A stretch of 22,509 nt of DNA from Verrucomicrobiota bacterium (GCA_003218615.1 QHOD01000036.1:4090-26598); one strand, 5' to 3'. Positions 7,406-15,933 are shown, numbered from the stretch's first letter. The notes: generated by a model not told the origin, from the letters alone. Made by a program: numbers and translations.

Positions 7406-9877
7406 TCAATCCGTCCAAAGAAAATGTTCCAATCGCAGATGGTTGAGACGCGCCTTTGCTTCGTCGCTTCGGCTCCCGCCAGCCGCAGCCAGTTTTTCGT
7501 AAATAGCAGCGGCAGATTCCCATTTTGAATCATCCTCCAATAGCCGCGCCGCATTAAATCCCGCTTTGTAATACCAGAAGAATTCGTGCCTCCGATCTGG
7601 CCGCGCCTCGTCTTCCAGGATTTTGTAAAACGTCGCCAGGGCGCCGGCGCTGTCCCTCGTCTTTTCCAGGCACAGGCCTTTTTTAAAAAGCGCTTGGTTG
7701 CGCCAGTGAATCGGCTGGTTTTTATCGGAAGCTAATTTGTCATAGATTTCGATCGCCCGCTGATAATTGCTCGGGTCGCTTCCGCCCATCTCGAAAAAAA
7801 TGTCCCCTTTGCCGCAAAGCGCCTCCCGTTTTTCGGACGGCTCAGCGTCGCTCTTGAGCACTCCGTCGTATAAGACGAGCGCATCGTTTGACTTTCCCAG
7901 TTTACGCTCGATAACAGCTTGTTCGTTGCGCGCCGCCCATCGCAGGGGGCCATTTGAGCGCACGACCTCATCAAATAGGACGATTGCCCGATCGAGCGAA
8001 TGCTCGCCCATGCTCGACATGGCCGACTCCGCCGCGAAGAAAAGAGCTTTTTCGCCAAGTGGATTATCCGGATTCTGCCGCGCGAGAATCTCAAACTCGG
8101 TCTGTGCGTTCGCGAAATCCTGATGCCGATAGTAAATTTCCGCTAATTTCATTCGGACTTCCGACGTAAATGGCGAGGCGGCATGTTGATCAAGAAAACG
8201 CTTCGCAAGCTCGATGACTTTCGTCTCGTTCACGTCGGCTGAGTCCTCGATCCAAATCGTAAGATAATCCCCCCGCTCCTTCGCCGCTGCAGTCGGCTGC
8301 GAATCGGCTGCGCGAGCCAGATTTTTTCGTGCTTCGTCGAAGCGTGGCGGTGAGGAATGGAAGGCCAGTTCGGCCAGGCCAATCCAGGCTTCCGAGACGC
8401 GAGGATTTTTAGGAAAGTCGCGAATAAATTGCTGCAGCGACTCTGCCGCTTCCTTGTTGCCTCTCGCGGCTTGCATCAAGCCTTGCTCTAACCGCAAGAT
8501 GGCCCGCGATTCTTCGTCGCCGTCCTCCTTTCCAAGGTCGTTGTAATCCACCAAAAAACGGTCGTAATTACCGAGTTGGAGCCACCCGACGGACGCGTTA
8601 TAAAGCGCAACCTTCGCCAATGGTGAAGTGGAATGTCCGATTTGTTCAAAGGCTGCGGTCGCCGCCCCAAATCGGTTTGCGAGATACTCCGTTTGCGCAG
8701 AGAGCAGATTGATTCGGTCGAGCAAGGATGGGTCCGGATGCAGCAAGCGCGCGTCACCCAAAATCGCGATTGCCTCATCGAAATGTCCATCGTCTCTTTC
8801 CAGTTGTGCGAACTCCAGTAGAGCGGGGGCGATTGCAGGTGATTTCACGTCGCCGCGGCGCAGATCGCTAAACAATTGACGTGCTCGCTCCCGGCGTCCG
8901 GCGCGGATCTCCAGGCGAGCAAGATACCAGCGCGCGAATGTTCGTCTTGGCTGTTCCGGATTGCGCACCCATCTTTCCAGTTCGTTCCGTGATGGTTTGC
9001 GCTCGGCGCGATAAAGTTCGTCTAACTTTGCGAATAGAAGAGGTAAATCCTGATCAGCCGGGTGATTATTGATAAAGCGCTCGATGAAGTCATCCCCGGT
9101 TTCCGGCGTTTTTACTCGCAGGTACGCATCGGCAATCCCAAGGAGTGCCGCCATGAGCGTCGCATGAGACGCGCCATCCGGTTTTTTTAGCACGGCTTGA
9201 AACATATCGATTGCTCTATCGGGTCGTTGCAAAATCAGCTCCAGACACCCACGCAAAAATCGCCGCTCTTTTCGTTCCGCAACCGATTTCGCCTGCACCT
9301 CATCCAGAACACGACGCCCATTGACAGCGTCACCTTTATCGATGTACAACTCGGCCGATCGAAGCTGCGCTTGCGTTGCCCAATCTTTCTCGTGAAGGAG
9401 AATGGCTAGCTTCGTTAGCGCTTCATCCCGTCTTCCCAGCGCGCGCAGCATTTCTGCCGCTCCGAAGGTGGCTGCATGGCGAAACGATGAGCGTTCGTCT
9501 TTCGCCAGTTCTTCGTAGAGCGGCAGCGCGTCGACCCATCGACGCAGCCCAGCGAAAGCTTGAGCGCGCCAAAACCTTGTCGATGGAAGTTCTCCTAGCC
9601 GAGAATCTGCGAGCAACGCGAGAGCGTCCTCCGGGTGCTTTGCCGCCACCTGAGCTTCGGCAAGTTTTTCCGCGATCGCGCACCACTCTTCAACCGTCGA
9701 ACTCCTGCTGAGCAGCGCTCCCAAGCGCACCACGGCGACCTCCGGAACACCTTCGAGTAACGGTTTGGTCGCCTCGGCCAGCGAAGGCGGGATTTCAGGG
9801 CGCAATGTCTGCGCAAGAACGATCGAAAATCCTATGAGACCGATGCGCTGCATGCGACACAGATTGAACGTTTTCAT
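7406..9877 (-). CDS. Large TPR-repeat protein, probably exported
   Basis: An 823-residue protein made almost entirely of helical tetratricopeptide-like repeats. Typical repeat segments include ALPLYEELAKDE, GDAVNGRRVLDEV, FANAQTEFEILARQNPDN, AIVLFDEVVRSNG, AIEIYDKLASDK and AGALATFYKILEDEA. The C-terminal half resembles the TPR stretches of cell-envelope proteins such as BamD/YbgF/CpoB types, but no other domain is visible. A short hydrophobic stretch at about residues 10-22 (IGLIGFSIVLAQT), preceded by basic residues, suggests a signal peptide; M9 is an alternative start. Its ATG overlaps the uvrA stop as ATGA, so translation is probably coupled to uvrA. A role in DNA repair does not follow from that. 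As a scaffold or protein-protein interaction protein its partner is unknown. Confidence 0.85.
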   Translation of the reverse strand: MKTFNLCRMQRIGLIGFSIVLAQTLRPEIPPSLAEATKPLLEGVPEVAVVRLGALLSRSSTVEEWCAIAEKLAEAQVAAKHPEDALALLADSRLGELPSTRFWRAQAFAGLRRWVDALPLYEELAKDERSSFRHAATFGAAEMLRALGRRDEALTKLAILLHEKDWATQAQLRSAELYIDKGDAVNGRRVLDEVQAKSVAERKERRFLRGCLELILQRPDRAIDMFQAVLKKPDGASHATLMAALLGIADAYLRVKTPETGDDFIERFINNHPADQDLPLLFAKLDELYRAERKPSRNELERWVRNPEQPRRTFARWYLARLEIRAGRRERARQLFSDLRRGDVKSPAIAPALLEFAQLERDDGHFDEAIAILGDARLLHPDPSLLDRINLLSAQTEYLANRFGAATAAFEQIGHSTSPLAKVALYNASVGWLQLGNYDRFLVDYNDLGKEDGDEESRAILRLEQGLMQAARGNKEAAESLQQFIRDFPKNPRVSEAWIGLAELAFHSSPPRFDEARKNLARAADSQPTAAAKERGDYLTIWIEDSADVNETKVIELAKRFLDQHAASPFTSEVRMKLAEIYYRHQDFANAQTEFEILARQNPDNPLGEKALFFAAESAMSSMGEHSLDRAIVLFDEVVRSNGPLRWAARNEQAVIERKLGKSNDALVLYDGVLKSDAEPSEKREALCGKGDIFFEMGGSDPSNYQRAIEIYDKLASDKNQPIHWRNQALFKKGLCLEKTRDSAGALATFYKILEDEARPDRRHEFFWYYKAGFNAARLLEDDSKWESAAAIYEKLAAAGGSRSDEAKARLNHLRLEHFLWTD

Positions 9878-12765
9878 CGCTTCTCCAGAAGCGGCCGCAG
9901 ATATCTGCCTGTAAAGCTATTTGGAAGATCAACAATTTGTTCCGGCGGACCTGTTCCCACGATCTCGCCACCACGCTCGCCACCCTCGGGCCCGAGATCG
10001 ATGATCCAGTCCGCGCACTTAATCATCTCCAGGTTGTGTTCGATAACAATCACCGTGTTACCGGCATTGCGCAGCTTCATCAATACCTGCAACAATTTCT
10101 CGATATCGGCAAAGTGCAATCCGGTCGTCGGCTCATCGAGAATGTATACGGTGCGCCCAGTCGCTTTCTTTGCGAGCTCCGTCGCGAGTTTCACGCGTTG
10201 CGCTTCTCCTCCGGAAAGGGTCGTGCCAGCCTGGCCAAGACGCAGATAACCGAGGCCCACATCCAGCAAGGAATTGAGCTTTTCTGAAATGCTCGGCACA
10301 TTGCGGAAGAAGCGCGCCGCTTCGTCCACACTGAGATCGAGAACGTCGGCAATGTTCTTACCTTTATAAGTAATCTCAAGCGTCTCGCGGTTATAGCGTT
10401 TTCCGTGGCAAACTTCGCATTCGACGTAAACGTCCGGCAGGAAATGCATCTCGATTTTGATCGAGCCGCCACCTTCACAATTTTCGCAACGGCCGCCTTT
10501 GACATTGAAGCTGAAACGTCCTGCGTCATAACCGCGCACCCGCGCCGCGGGCAATTGGCTGAACAATTCGCGGATCGGCGTGAACGCGCCTGTGTACGTG
10601 ACTGGATTGGAACGAGGCGTCCGGCCAATCGCGCTCTGGTCGATGACGATTGCCTTATCGATCTGTTCCGCTCCGCGAATTGCCCGATAAGCTCCCGGTT
10701 TCTCTTTTGAATTGTAAAAATGCCGAAAGAGCACCCGTCGCAAGATGTCGTCCACCAGAGTGGACTTGCCGCTGCCTGAAACCCCAGTCACGCACGTCAA
10801 ACAGCCGAGCGGAAAAGAAACCGTAAGATTTTTCAAATTGTTTTCAGCCGCACCGACCACAGTCAGCCAGCCTTCCGAATGATCGACCGAGCGCGGCGTT
10901 GCGCGCTGCCTGGGAATGGCGATCCGTGCACGCCGGGAGAGATAATCGGCTGTTAAAGAATTTTTCGCGCGCAAAATCTCGTCGAGACTTCCCTGAGCGA
11001 CGATTTCGCCGCCGCGCGGACCGGCGCCCGGGCCGAGATCGACAATGTGATCCGCGGAGCGAATCGTTTCTTCATCGTGCTCAACTACGATGACGGAATT
11101 GCCGAGGTCGCGCAGCCGCCGGAGCGTCGCCAGCAAACGTGCATTGTCGCGTTGATGCAGGCCGATGCTCGGCTCATCCAAAATATAAAGAACCCCCGCA
11201 AGACCGGAGCCGATCTGCGTCGCCAGCCGGATTCGTTGTGCTTCGCCACCGGAGAGTGTGCCGCTCTCGCGATTAAGCGTGAGATAACCGAGTCCAACTT
11301 CGACTAGAAATTGCAAGCGCGATTGAATTTCGCGCATCACTTCCGCCACAATGATTTGCTGCTGCGCGGGCAGGTCGAGAGCCTGAATAAACTGTACGGC
11401 GGCTTCGATCGTTTGTTCGCTGAATTGATGGATGTTCAGCTCGCGTTGATGTCGATTTTTGATCGTGACGGCGAGAACCTCCGGTTTCAGCCGCGCGCCG
11501 CCGCATATCTTGCACGGCTCACGTGCCATGAACGCGCGAATGCGATGGCGAGTGAATTCACTCTGTGTTTCCTCATAAAGCCGCTGCATTTGCGGCACGA
11601 GTCCTTCGAACGGCTTTCCGGCGTTCTTTTCTTCGTTATCGCCGAAACTCATTTTAATCGGCTGGCCATTCGTGCCGAAATAAAGCGCCTTTTTAAATTC
11701 GTCAGGTAAATCGGCGAATGGCACGTCTTCATCGACGCGGAAATGTTTCACGAGCGCGCTTTGCAGGTGACGGTAGTAAGCCTGCATTCGTTTCGTGCCC
11801 CGGCGCCACGGCCTGATCACTCCTTCGGCGAGCGTTTTGCTGGTGTCGGGAATCATCAGCTCGGGGTCGACAACCAATTGTGTGCCAAGCCCGTGACAGG
11901 CTGGACAAGCGCCGAGATGACTATTGAAGGAAAAATGTTTCGGGGTGAGCTCGCCAAGCGTAAATCCGGTCTCTGCATTTCCATAATCAGTCGAGTAGCG
12001 CAGTTCTTGCCATTCGCCCGTTGGAGTGGCGGAGTCGCGCCTTTGACATAGGACAACGACGCGATTCCCGCCCCATTTGAGCGCAGTCTCAATCGAATCT
12101 GTGAGGCGAACGCGGATCCCATCGCGGACGACCAGCCGATCGACCACCGCCTCAATGGTGTGTCGCTGGTTTTTTTTAAGTCGAGTCCGCTCGGAGCGAT
12201 CCAGCTCGATGATTTGACCATCAATCCGCACCCTAACGAATCCTTCGCGTTTAATCTTTTCGACGACATCCCGGAATTCGCCTGGTTCGTCTTCGATCAG
12301 CGGTGCGAGCACGACGATTTTCGAGCCTGGCTCATAGCCGAGAATTTGATCGACAATCTGCTGGGTGGTTTGGCGGTTCAATGGCCGGCCAGTGAATGGA
12401 TCGTGCGGTTGACCGACCGCCGAGAAGAGAAGGCGCAAATAATCATAAACTTCGGTCGTAGTTGCGATCGTCGATCGTGGATTGGCGCCGGCGTCGCGCT
12501 GCTCGATTGCGATAGCAGGCGAGAGCCCTTCAATGAAGTCGACATCCGGCTTTTCCAGCCGATCGAGAAATTGCCGGGCGTAAGCGGAGAGGCTCTCCAC
12601 GTAACGCCGTTGCCCTTCAGCGTAAAGGGTATCAAAGGCGAGCGACGACTTTCCCGAGCCACTTAATCCAGTGATGACAACCAGCTTCTCACGTGGAATT
12701 TCCACGTGGAGGTTCTTCAGATTGTGCTGGCGCGCACCACTGATTTTGATAACTTCCGCAGGCAT
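9874..12765 (-). CDS. uvrA: Excinuclease ABC subunit A
   Basis: Damage-recognition ATPase of nucleotide excision repair, 963 residues, slightly longer than usual. It loads UvrB onto damaged DNA. The first Walker A, GLSGSGKSS, is near the N terminus (K39) and the second, GVSGSGKST, has K667. Both ABC signatures (LSGGEAQRIRLA, LSGGEAQRVKLA) and both Walker B/DEPSIGLH and DEPTTGLH segments are present. The C-terminal zinc module is complete: C760, C763, C783, C786. The N-terminal zinc module is not: C287 and C290 are present, but the positions of the first cysteine pair (263 and 266) read N and T. A third CxxC lies in CKICGGARL. The ATG at 12765 has no Shine-Dalgarno site but gives the normal UvrA N terminus. 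It is divergent from the glycosyltransferase gene and overlaps the TPR gene by 4 bp. Confidence 0.98.
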   Translation of the reverse strand: MPAEVIKISGARQHNLKNLHVEIPREKLVVITGLSGSGKSSLAFDTLYAEGQRRYVESLSAYARQFLDRLEKPDVDFIEGLSPAIAIEQRDAGANPRSTIATTTEVYDYLRLLFSAVGQPHDPFTGRPLNRQTTQQIVDQILGYEPGSKIVVLAPLIEDEPGEFRDVVEKIKREGFVRVRIDGQIIELDRSERTRLKKNQRHTIEAVVDRLVVRDGIRVRLTDSIETALKWGGNRVVVLCQRRDSATPTGEWQELRYSTDYGNAETGFTLGELTPKHFSFNSHLGACPACHGLGTQLVVDPELMIPDTSKTLAEGVIRPWRRGTKRMQAYYRHLQSALVKHFRVDEDVPFADLPDEFKKALYFGTNGQPIKMSFGDNEEKNAGKPFEGLVPQMQRLYEETQSEFTRHRIRAFMAREPCKICGGARLKPEVLAVTIKNRHQRELNIHQFSEQTIEAAVQFIQALDLPAQQQIIVAEVMREIQSRLQFLVEVGLGYLTLNRESGTLSGGEAQRIRLATQIGSGLAGVLYILDEPSIGLHQRDNARLLATLRRLRDLGNSVIVVEHDEETIRSADHIVDLGPGAGPRGGEIVAQGSLDEILRAKNSLTADYLSRRARIAIPRQRATPRSVDHSEGWLTVVGAAENNLKNLTVSFPLGCLTCVTGVSGSGKSTLVDDILRRVLFRHFYNSKEKPGAYRAIRGAEQIDKAIVIDQSAIGRTPRSNPVTYTGAFTPIRELFSQLPAARVRGYDAGRFSFNVKGGRCENCEGGGSIKIEMHFLPDVYVECEVCHGKRYNRETLEITYKGKNIADVLDLSVDEAARFFRNVPSISEKLNSLLDVGLGYLRLGQAGTTLSGGEAQRVKLATELAKKATGRTVYILDEPTTGLHFADIEKLLQVLMKLRNAGNTVIVIEHNLEMIKCADWIIDLGPEGGERGGEIVGTGPPEQIVDLPNSFTGRYLRPLLEKR

Positions 12766-12867
12766 TCTAACGACGAATCTCGAACCTTTTAGTCAAGCAC
12801 AGCCGCTCTTCTTCTCCAGCGAAAAGAGCGTTCAGCGCGAAGTCCTGAGCGGTTTCCAACTGAAAAG

Positions 12868-13566
12868 ATGAAAGTCTCAATCGTTATTCCCTGTTACAAT
12901 GAAAAGAATACGATCGAACAGATCGTCGAGGCAGTTCGGAACGCGCCGCTTGAGAGCAGGGAGATTATTGTGGTTGACGATTGCTCGCAAGACGGAACGC
13001 AAGCTGTGCTGAAAGAGAAGATTTCTCAAATGGTTGACCAGGTGATTTACCACCCGGTCAATCGCGGCAAAGGGGCGGCGTTGCGCAGCGGCTTCGCGGC
13101 TGCAAGTGGCGACATTATTCTCGTGCAGGACGCCGATCTGGAATACAGCCCCGAAGATTACCCAGTGCTTTTGGAGCCGCTGATGTCGGGGAAAGCGGAC
13201 GCGGTTTTCGGCTCCCGGTTCATGGGCGGCCGACCGCATCGTGTTCTGTTTTTCTGGCATATGGCCGGTAACAAGTTTTTGACGCTGCTTTCCAACATGT
13301 TCACAAACCTCAATCTGACGGACATGGAGACGGGCTATAAAGCCTTTAAAGCTTCTGTCATTAAATCCATCCGGATCGAAGAAGATCGGTTCGGCGTTGA
13401 ACCTGAAATTATTGCCAAACTCGCTCGAACCGGTTGTCGAATCTACGAGGTGGGCATTTCCTACAGCGGCCGGACTTATGCGGAGGGCAAAAAGATAAAT
13501 TGGAAAGATGGCGTGAGGGCCATTTACGCCATAGTGAAATACAACCTGCAACGGCGCCAGACTTAA
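12868..13566 (+). CDS. Family 2 glycosyltransferase (dolichyl-phosphate mannosyltransferase-like)
   Basis: GT-A fold family 2 glycosyltransferase, 232 residues, which would move a sugar from a nucleotide-sugar donor to a lipid phosphate or glycan acceptor. The N terminus MKVSIVIPCYNEKNTI is typical of the family. VVDDCSQDGT (35-44) binds the nucleotide, NRGKGAALRSGF follows, and the metal-binding DAD motif is at 88-90 in VQDADLEY. The acceptor-side segment GSRFMGG and the conserved TDMETGYKAF are present. There are no C-terminal membrane helices, so this is the short soluble DPM1-like type. Donor and acceptor cannot be deduced. It stands alone, 102 bp from the divergent uvrA. It is bracketed by direct repeats of the uvrA 5' region (see 13681-13767). 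Confidence 0.92.
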   Translation: MKVSIVIPCYNEKNTIEQIVEAVRNAPLESREIIVVDDCSQDGTQAVLKEKISQMVDQVIYHPVNRGKGAALRSGFAAASGDIILVQDADLEYSPEDYPVLLEPLMSGKADAVFGSRFMGGRPHRVLFFWHMAGNKFLTLLSNMFTNLNLTDMETGYKAFKASVIKSIRIEEDRFGVEPEIIAKLARTGCRIYEVGISYSGRTYAEGKKINWKDGVRAIYAIVKYNLQRRQT

Positions 13567-13680
13567 ACAACCGTTCTCCTTAAGGCATGAGCAAGTTGCT
13601 TCGGAGTTTGTACGACTGCTTTGTTGACTCGCGCGGAAGTCGGCGCTTCGATTTCAAACTAGCGAACAGTTGGCGTCGGC

Positions 13681-13767
13681 TTCTCCAGATTGTGCTCGGG
13701 CGCGCGCTGCTGATTTTGATAACCTGCCAGACATTCTCGTAATGAATGTCGGAGCAAGAGTCAAGCA
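13681..13767 (-). pseudogene. Decayed duplicate of the uvrA 5' end and upstream sequence
   Basis: This stretch aligns at a constant offset of 968 bp with 12713-12799, the first 18 codons of uvrA plus its upstream region. Shared blocks are CAGATTGTGCT, CTGATTTTGATAAC, CATTCT, GAAT-TCG and AGTCAAGCA. On the minus strand it reads an ATG, then VIKISSAR and, after a 2-nt insertion, EHNLE, against VIKISGARQHNLK in UvrA. A 1-nt deletion near the start and the 2-nt insertion break the frame, so it cannot encode UvrA. Similarity stops at 13681 on the left and fades after 13767. It occupies most of the spacer between the glycosyltransferase and phoB that is not already accounted for. The rest of that spacer shows no gene. 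Confidence 0.65.
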
Positions 13768-13863
13768 TAATGCGCGTTTTCCACCGGCCGCGAACGAGAC
13801 AGCCGGCTTCGAAGAAACTGTCGCTGGCGAATCGAAGTAGTTTCGACGATAAAGCTGCTGCCA

Positions 13864-14556
13864 ATGGAAGCGGCCTCCGGCAAAACAATCTTGATCGTCG
13901 AGGACGAACGTGACGTTGTCGATCTTCTCACCTTGAGCCTGCGTAAGGCAGGATTCACCATCTCGACAGCAGCCGATGGCGCTGCCGGATTGCAGAAAGC
14001 GCGAAGCGACAACCCGGTTTTCATTATTCTTGATCTTATGCTGCCGAAAATGCCCGGCCTCGAAATTTGCAAGATTCTGAAAAGCGATTCGGCGACGCGC
14101 CAGATTCCCATCATGATGTTAACAGCGAAGGCGGAAGAGATCGACCGGATCCTGGGTTTGGAACTTGGCGCAGATGACTATGTAACAAAACCATTCAGCC
14201 CGCGCGAAGTCATTCTGCGGATCAAAGCGATTTTACGACGCGCCGAGAGGACCGCGGAAGGCGAACGGTTGCGCGCCGGTTCGATCGTGATTGATCCGGC
14301 ACGCCATGAAGTTTCCATCGCTGGCAAACACGTCAATCTCACCGGCCTCGAGTTCAAACTTTTGCGCACGCTCATGCAGCGACGCGGCCGTGTTCAGACG
14401 CGCGATCGTCTGCTCAACGACGTCTGGGGTTACGAAAGCATTATCGACACACGCACCGTGGACACTCATGTGCGGCGGCTGCGCAGAAAACTCGGCAAAG
14501 CCGCCAACGCGATCGAAAGCGTGCGCGGTTTCGGTTATCGCCTGCGGGAGAATTAA
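13864..14556 (+). CDS. phoB: Phosphate regulon response regulator PhoB (OmpR family)
   Basis: Two-component response regulator of 230 residues. The receiver domain (about 7-122) has the acidic pocket E13/D14, the phospho-acceptor D57 in ILDLMLPKM, T87 in MLTAKA and K109 in YVTKPFSP. The winged-helix DNA-binding domain (about 135-229) carries LTGLEFKLLRTL, RVQTRDRLL and TVDTHVRRLRRKLG, ending in GFGYRL. It should bind tandem 11-bp sites upstream of phosphate-starvation genes after phosphorylation by PhoR. phoR begins 6 nt after its stop, and the pst genes follow, which supports PhoB over other OmpR-family members. The ATG at 13864 lacks a ribosome-binding site; it gives the shortest leader to the receiver domain. 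Confidence 0.93.
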   Translation: MEAASGKTILIVEDERDVVDLLTLSLRKAGFTISTAADGAAGLQKARSDNPVFIILDLMLPKMPGLEICKILKSDSATRQIPIMMLTAKAEEIDRILGLELGADDYVTKPFSPREVILRIKAILRRAERTAEGERLRAGSIVIDPARHEVSIAGKHVNLTGLEFKLLRTLMQRRGRVQTRDRLLNDVWGYESIIDTRTVDTHVRRLRRKLGKAANAIESVRGFGYRLREN

Positions 14557-14562
14557 CGCGAG

Positions 14563-15837
14563 ATGGTGGCCTGGCTGTTGATTGCTGTAATCTGCGTGTT
14601 ATTCGCAGTGAGCGCGCTCGTATCATGGCGGAAATGGATCGCGCCATGGCGACGCATGGACGAACTCGTCAGGCAAATAGCCCGCAGCGAACGGCCGCGC
14701 ACATTTCTTGTCGATGGTGGTACCCAAGCGCAGCGTGTCGGACTGGCGCTGGAGACCATTTTTGCCCGCCAACAACAACTGGATCAGCAGATCGCAGGAC
14801 GCGAATCCGGCACGCAAACGATTCTTGGCGCCATGCAGGACGGTGTGCTGGTAGTCGATGCGCGCCGCTATATCGTGCTTATGAATCGAACGTTTGAGAA
14901 ACTGTTCGAATTGCGAGACGCGACCACCGGCGTCCCTTTGCTTGAGACCGTTCGCAATGCCACGCTGGATCGGTTAATTGCCGAAACGCTGCGCACCGGC
15001 GAAGCGATGCGGAGCGAGTTAAGCCTGAGCGATTCGCAAAGCAACACCGAGCGCCGCGTCGAAGTCGGCGCTGTCCCAATCAAGGAGAGCGCCAACGCAA
15101 CGAGCGGCGCGGTAGTGCTGTTTCACGATATTACCGAACTGAAACAGCTCGATCAAATCCGGAGCGACTTTGTTGCCAATGTTTCGCACGAACTGCGAAC
15201 GCCGTTGTCGATCTTGCGCGGTTACATCGAGACGCTGCTCGATAATCCGAAGACCTCGCGCGAGGAACTATCGCGCATTCTTCAAGTCATGGAGCGGCAT
15301 TCCAAGCGGCTTGGGCTTCTTGTCGATGATCTGTTGAGCCTGGCGCGATTGGAATCATCAAACACCAAGGTGGAGCTCAGTCAGGTGCGAATGAGAGAAT
15401 TGTTCAATAACATCACTCGCGATTGGAACGAGAAGCTCGCGGCGAAAAATCTCAAAGTTATTGTCGATCTTCCGCTGGATTTGCAAACGATCCCCGCAGA
15501 TGAAACGCGGCTGCAGGAAGTTTTCTACAACTTGCTGGAGAATGCAGTGAAGTATTCCCGCGAAAACGGGCAGATTCGCCTGCAAGCTGCACAACGCGGT
15601 CCCGAAATCGTTCTCAGCGTCAGCGATGATGGAATCGGAATCAGCAAAGATCAGCTACCGCGTATTTTCGAGCGCTTCTATCGCGCTGACAAAGCGCGCA
15701 GCCGTGAACTCGGTGGCACCGGTCTCGGACTCGCGATTGTCAAGCATATCGCGCAATTGCACGGTGGGCGGGTTGAAGCCGAGAGCGAACTCGGACGCGG
15801 AACAACGATTCGTCTGATTTTGCCTGCGGGTTTGTAG
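14563..15837 (+). CDS. phoR: Phosphate regulon sensor histidine kinase PhoR
   Basis: Histidine kinase of 424 residues that would phosphorylate PhoB when phosphate is scarce. One N-terminal membrane segment (about residues 3-20) is followed by a basic/aromatic patch. There is no periplasmic sensor loop, as expected for a PhoR that listens to PstSCAB-PhoU instead of binding a ligand outside. A PAS domain spans about 80-195 (AMQDGVLVVDARRYIVLMN to VVLFHDITELK). The HisKA motif FVANVSHELRTPLS carries the phospho-acceptor H209. The ATPase domain has the N box LLENAVKYS, G1 DDGIGI, F box FERFYRADKARS and G2 GGTGLGLAIVKH. It is 6 nt downstream of phoB. Its stop lies inside a short GTAGC...GCTAC inverted repeat. 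Confidence 0.95.
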   Translation: MVAWLLIAVICVLFAVSALVSWRKWIAPWRRMDELVRQIARSERPRTFLVDGGTQAQRVGLALETIFARQQQLDQQIAGRESGTQTILGAMQDGVLVVDARRYIVLMNRTFEKLFELRDATTGVPLLETVRNATLDRLIAETLRTGEAMRSELSLSDSQSNTERRVEVGAVPIKESANATSGAVVLFHDITELKQLDQIRSDFVANVSHELRTPLSILRGYIETLLDNPKTSREELSRILQVMERHSKRLGLLVDDLLSLARLESSNTKVELSQVRMRELFNNITRDWNEKLAAKNLKVIVDLPLDLQTIPADETRLQEVFYNLLENAVKYSRENGQIRLQAAQRGPEIVLSVSDDGIGISKDQLPRIFERFYRADKARSRELGGTGLGLAIVKHIAQLHGGRVEAESELGRGTTIRLILPAGL

Positions 15838-15864
15838 CCGCACAGCGAAGCGACTGGCAGCTAC
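15834..15864. repeat. REP-like GTAGC...GCTAC inverted repeat at the phoR stop
   Basis: GTAGC (15834-15838, including the phoR stop) can pair with GCTAC (15860-15864), with an inner CAG/CTG pairing. Its left half, GTAGC followed by AGCGAAGC, matches the element at the nrdJ stop (4040-4055) apart from short differences. It could be a dispersed repeat or a weak hairpin between phoR and pstS. Confidence 0.35.
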
Positions 15865-15869
15865 CGTTG

Positions 15870-15891
15870 TCACACAAAAGTAACACTAAAG
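15870..15891 (+). promoter_or_regulatory. Candidate Pho box before pstS (tandem 11-bp repeat)
   Basis: TCACACAAAAG (15870-15880) is followed at once by TAACACTAAAG (15881-15891); 9 of 11 positions agree. PhoB-family regulators bind tandem 11-bp direct repeats with an AT-rich part, and the TCACA/TAACA cores resemble the TTAACA-type units of Bacillus PhoP sites and the TGTCA half of the E. coli Pho box. It ends 42 nt before the pstS start. Position and period support the call; binding is inferred. Confidence 0.45.
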
Positions 15892-15933
15892 CTTTTGACG
15901 GTTTCACACGGGCTGCGGCAGGCTGGAAAGACC

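Noticed and set aside
12791..12796. TTGACT as -35 of uvrA on the minus strand
   Set aside because: The expected -10 position reads TCGTTA, which does not fit. The sequence is shared with the relic copy, but its role stays open.
13580..13888. Minus-strand 102-codon frame between the glycosyltransferase and phoB as a gene
   Set aside because: Its only recognisable part, VIKISSAR, comes from the decayed uvrA copy. The rest has no family resemblance and it overlaps the phoB start.
15895..15933. Longer N terminus for PstS
   Set aside because: It would bury the signal peptide behind 13 residues and ignore the GGAAAG site before 15934.
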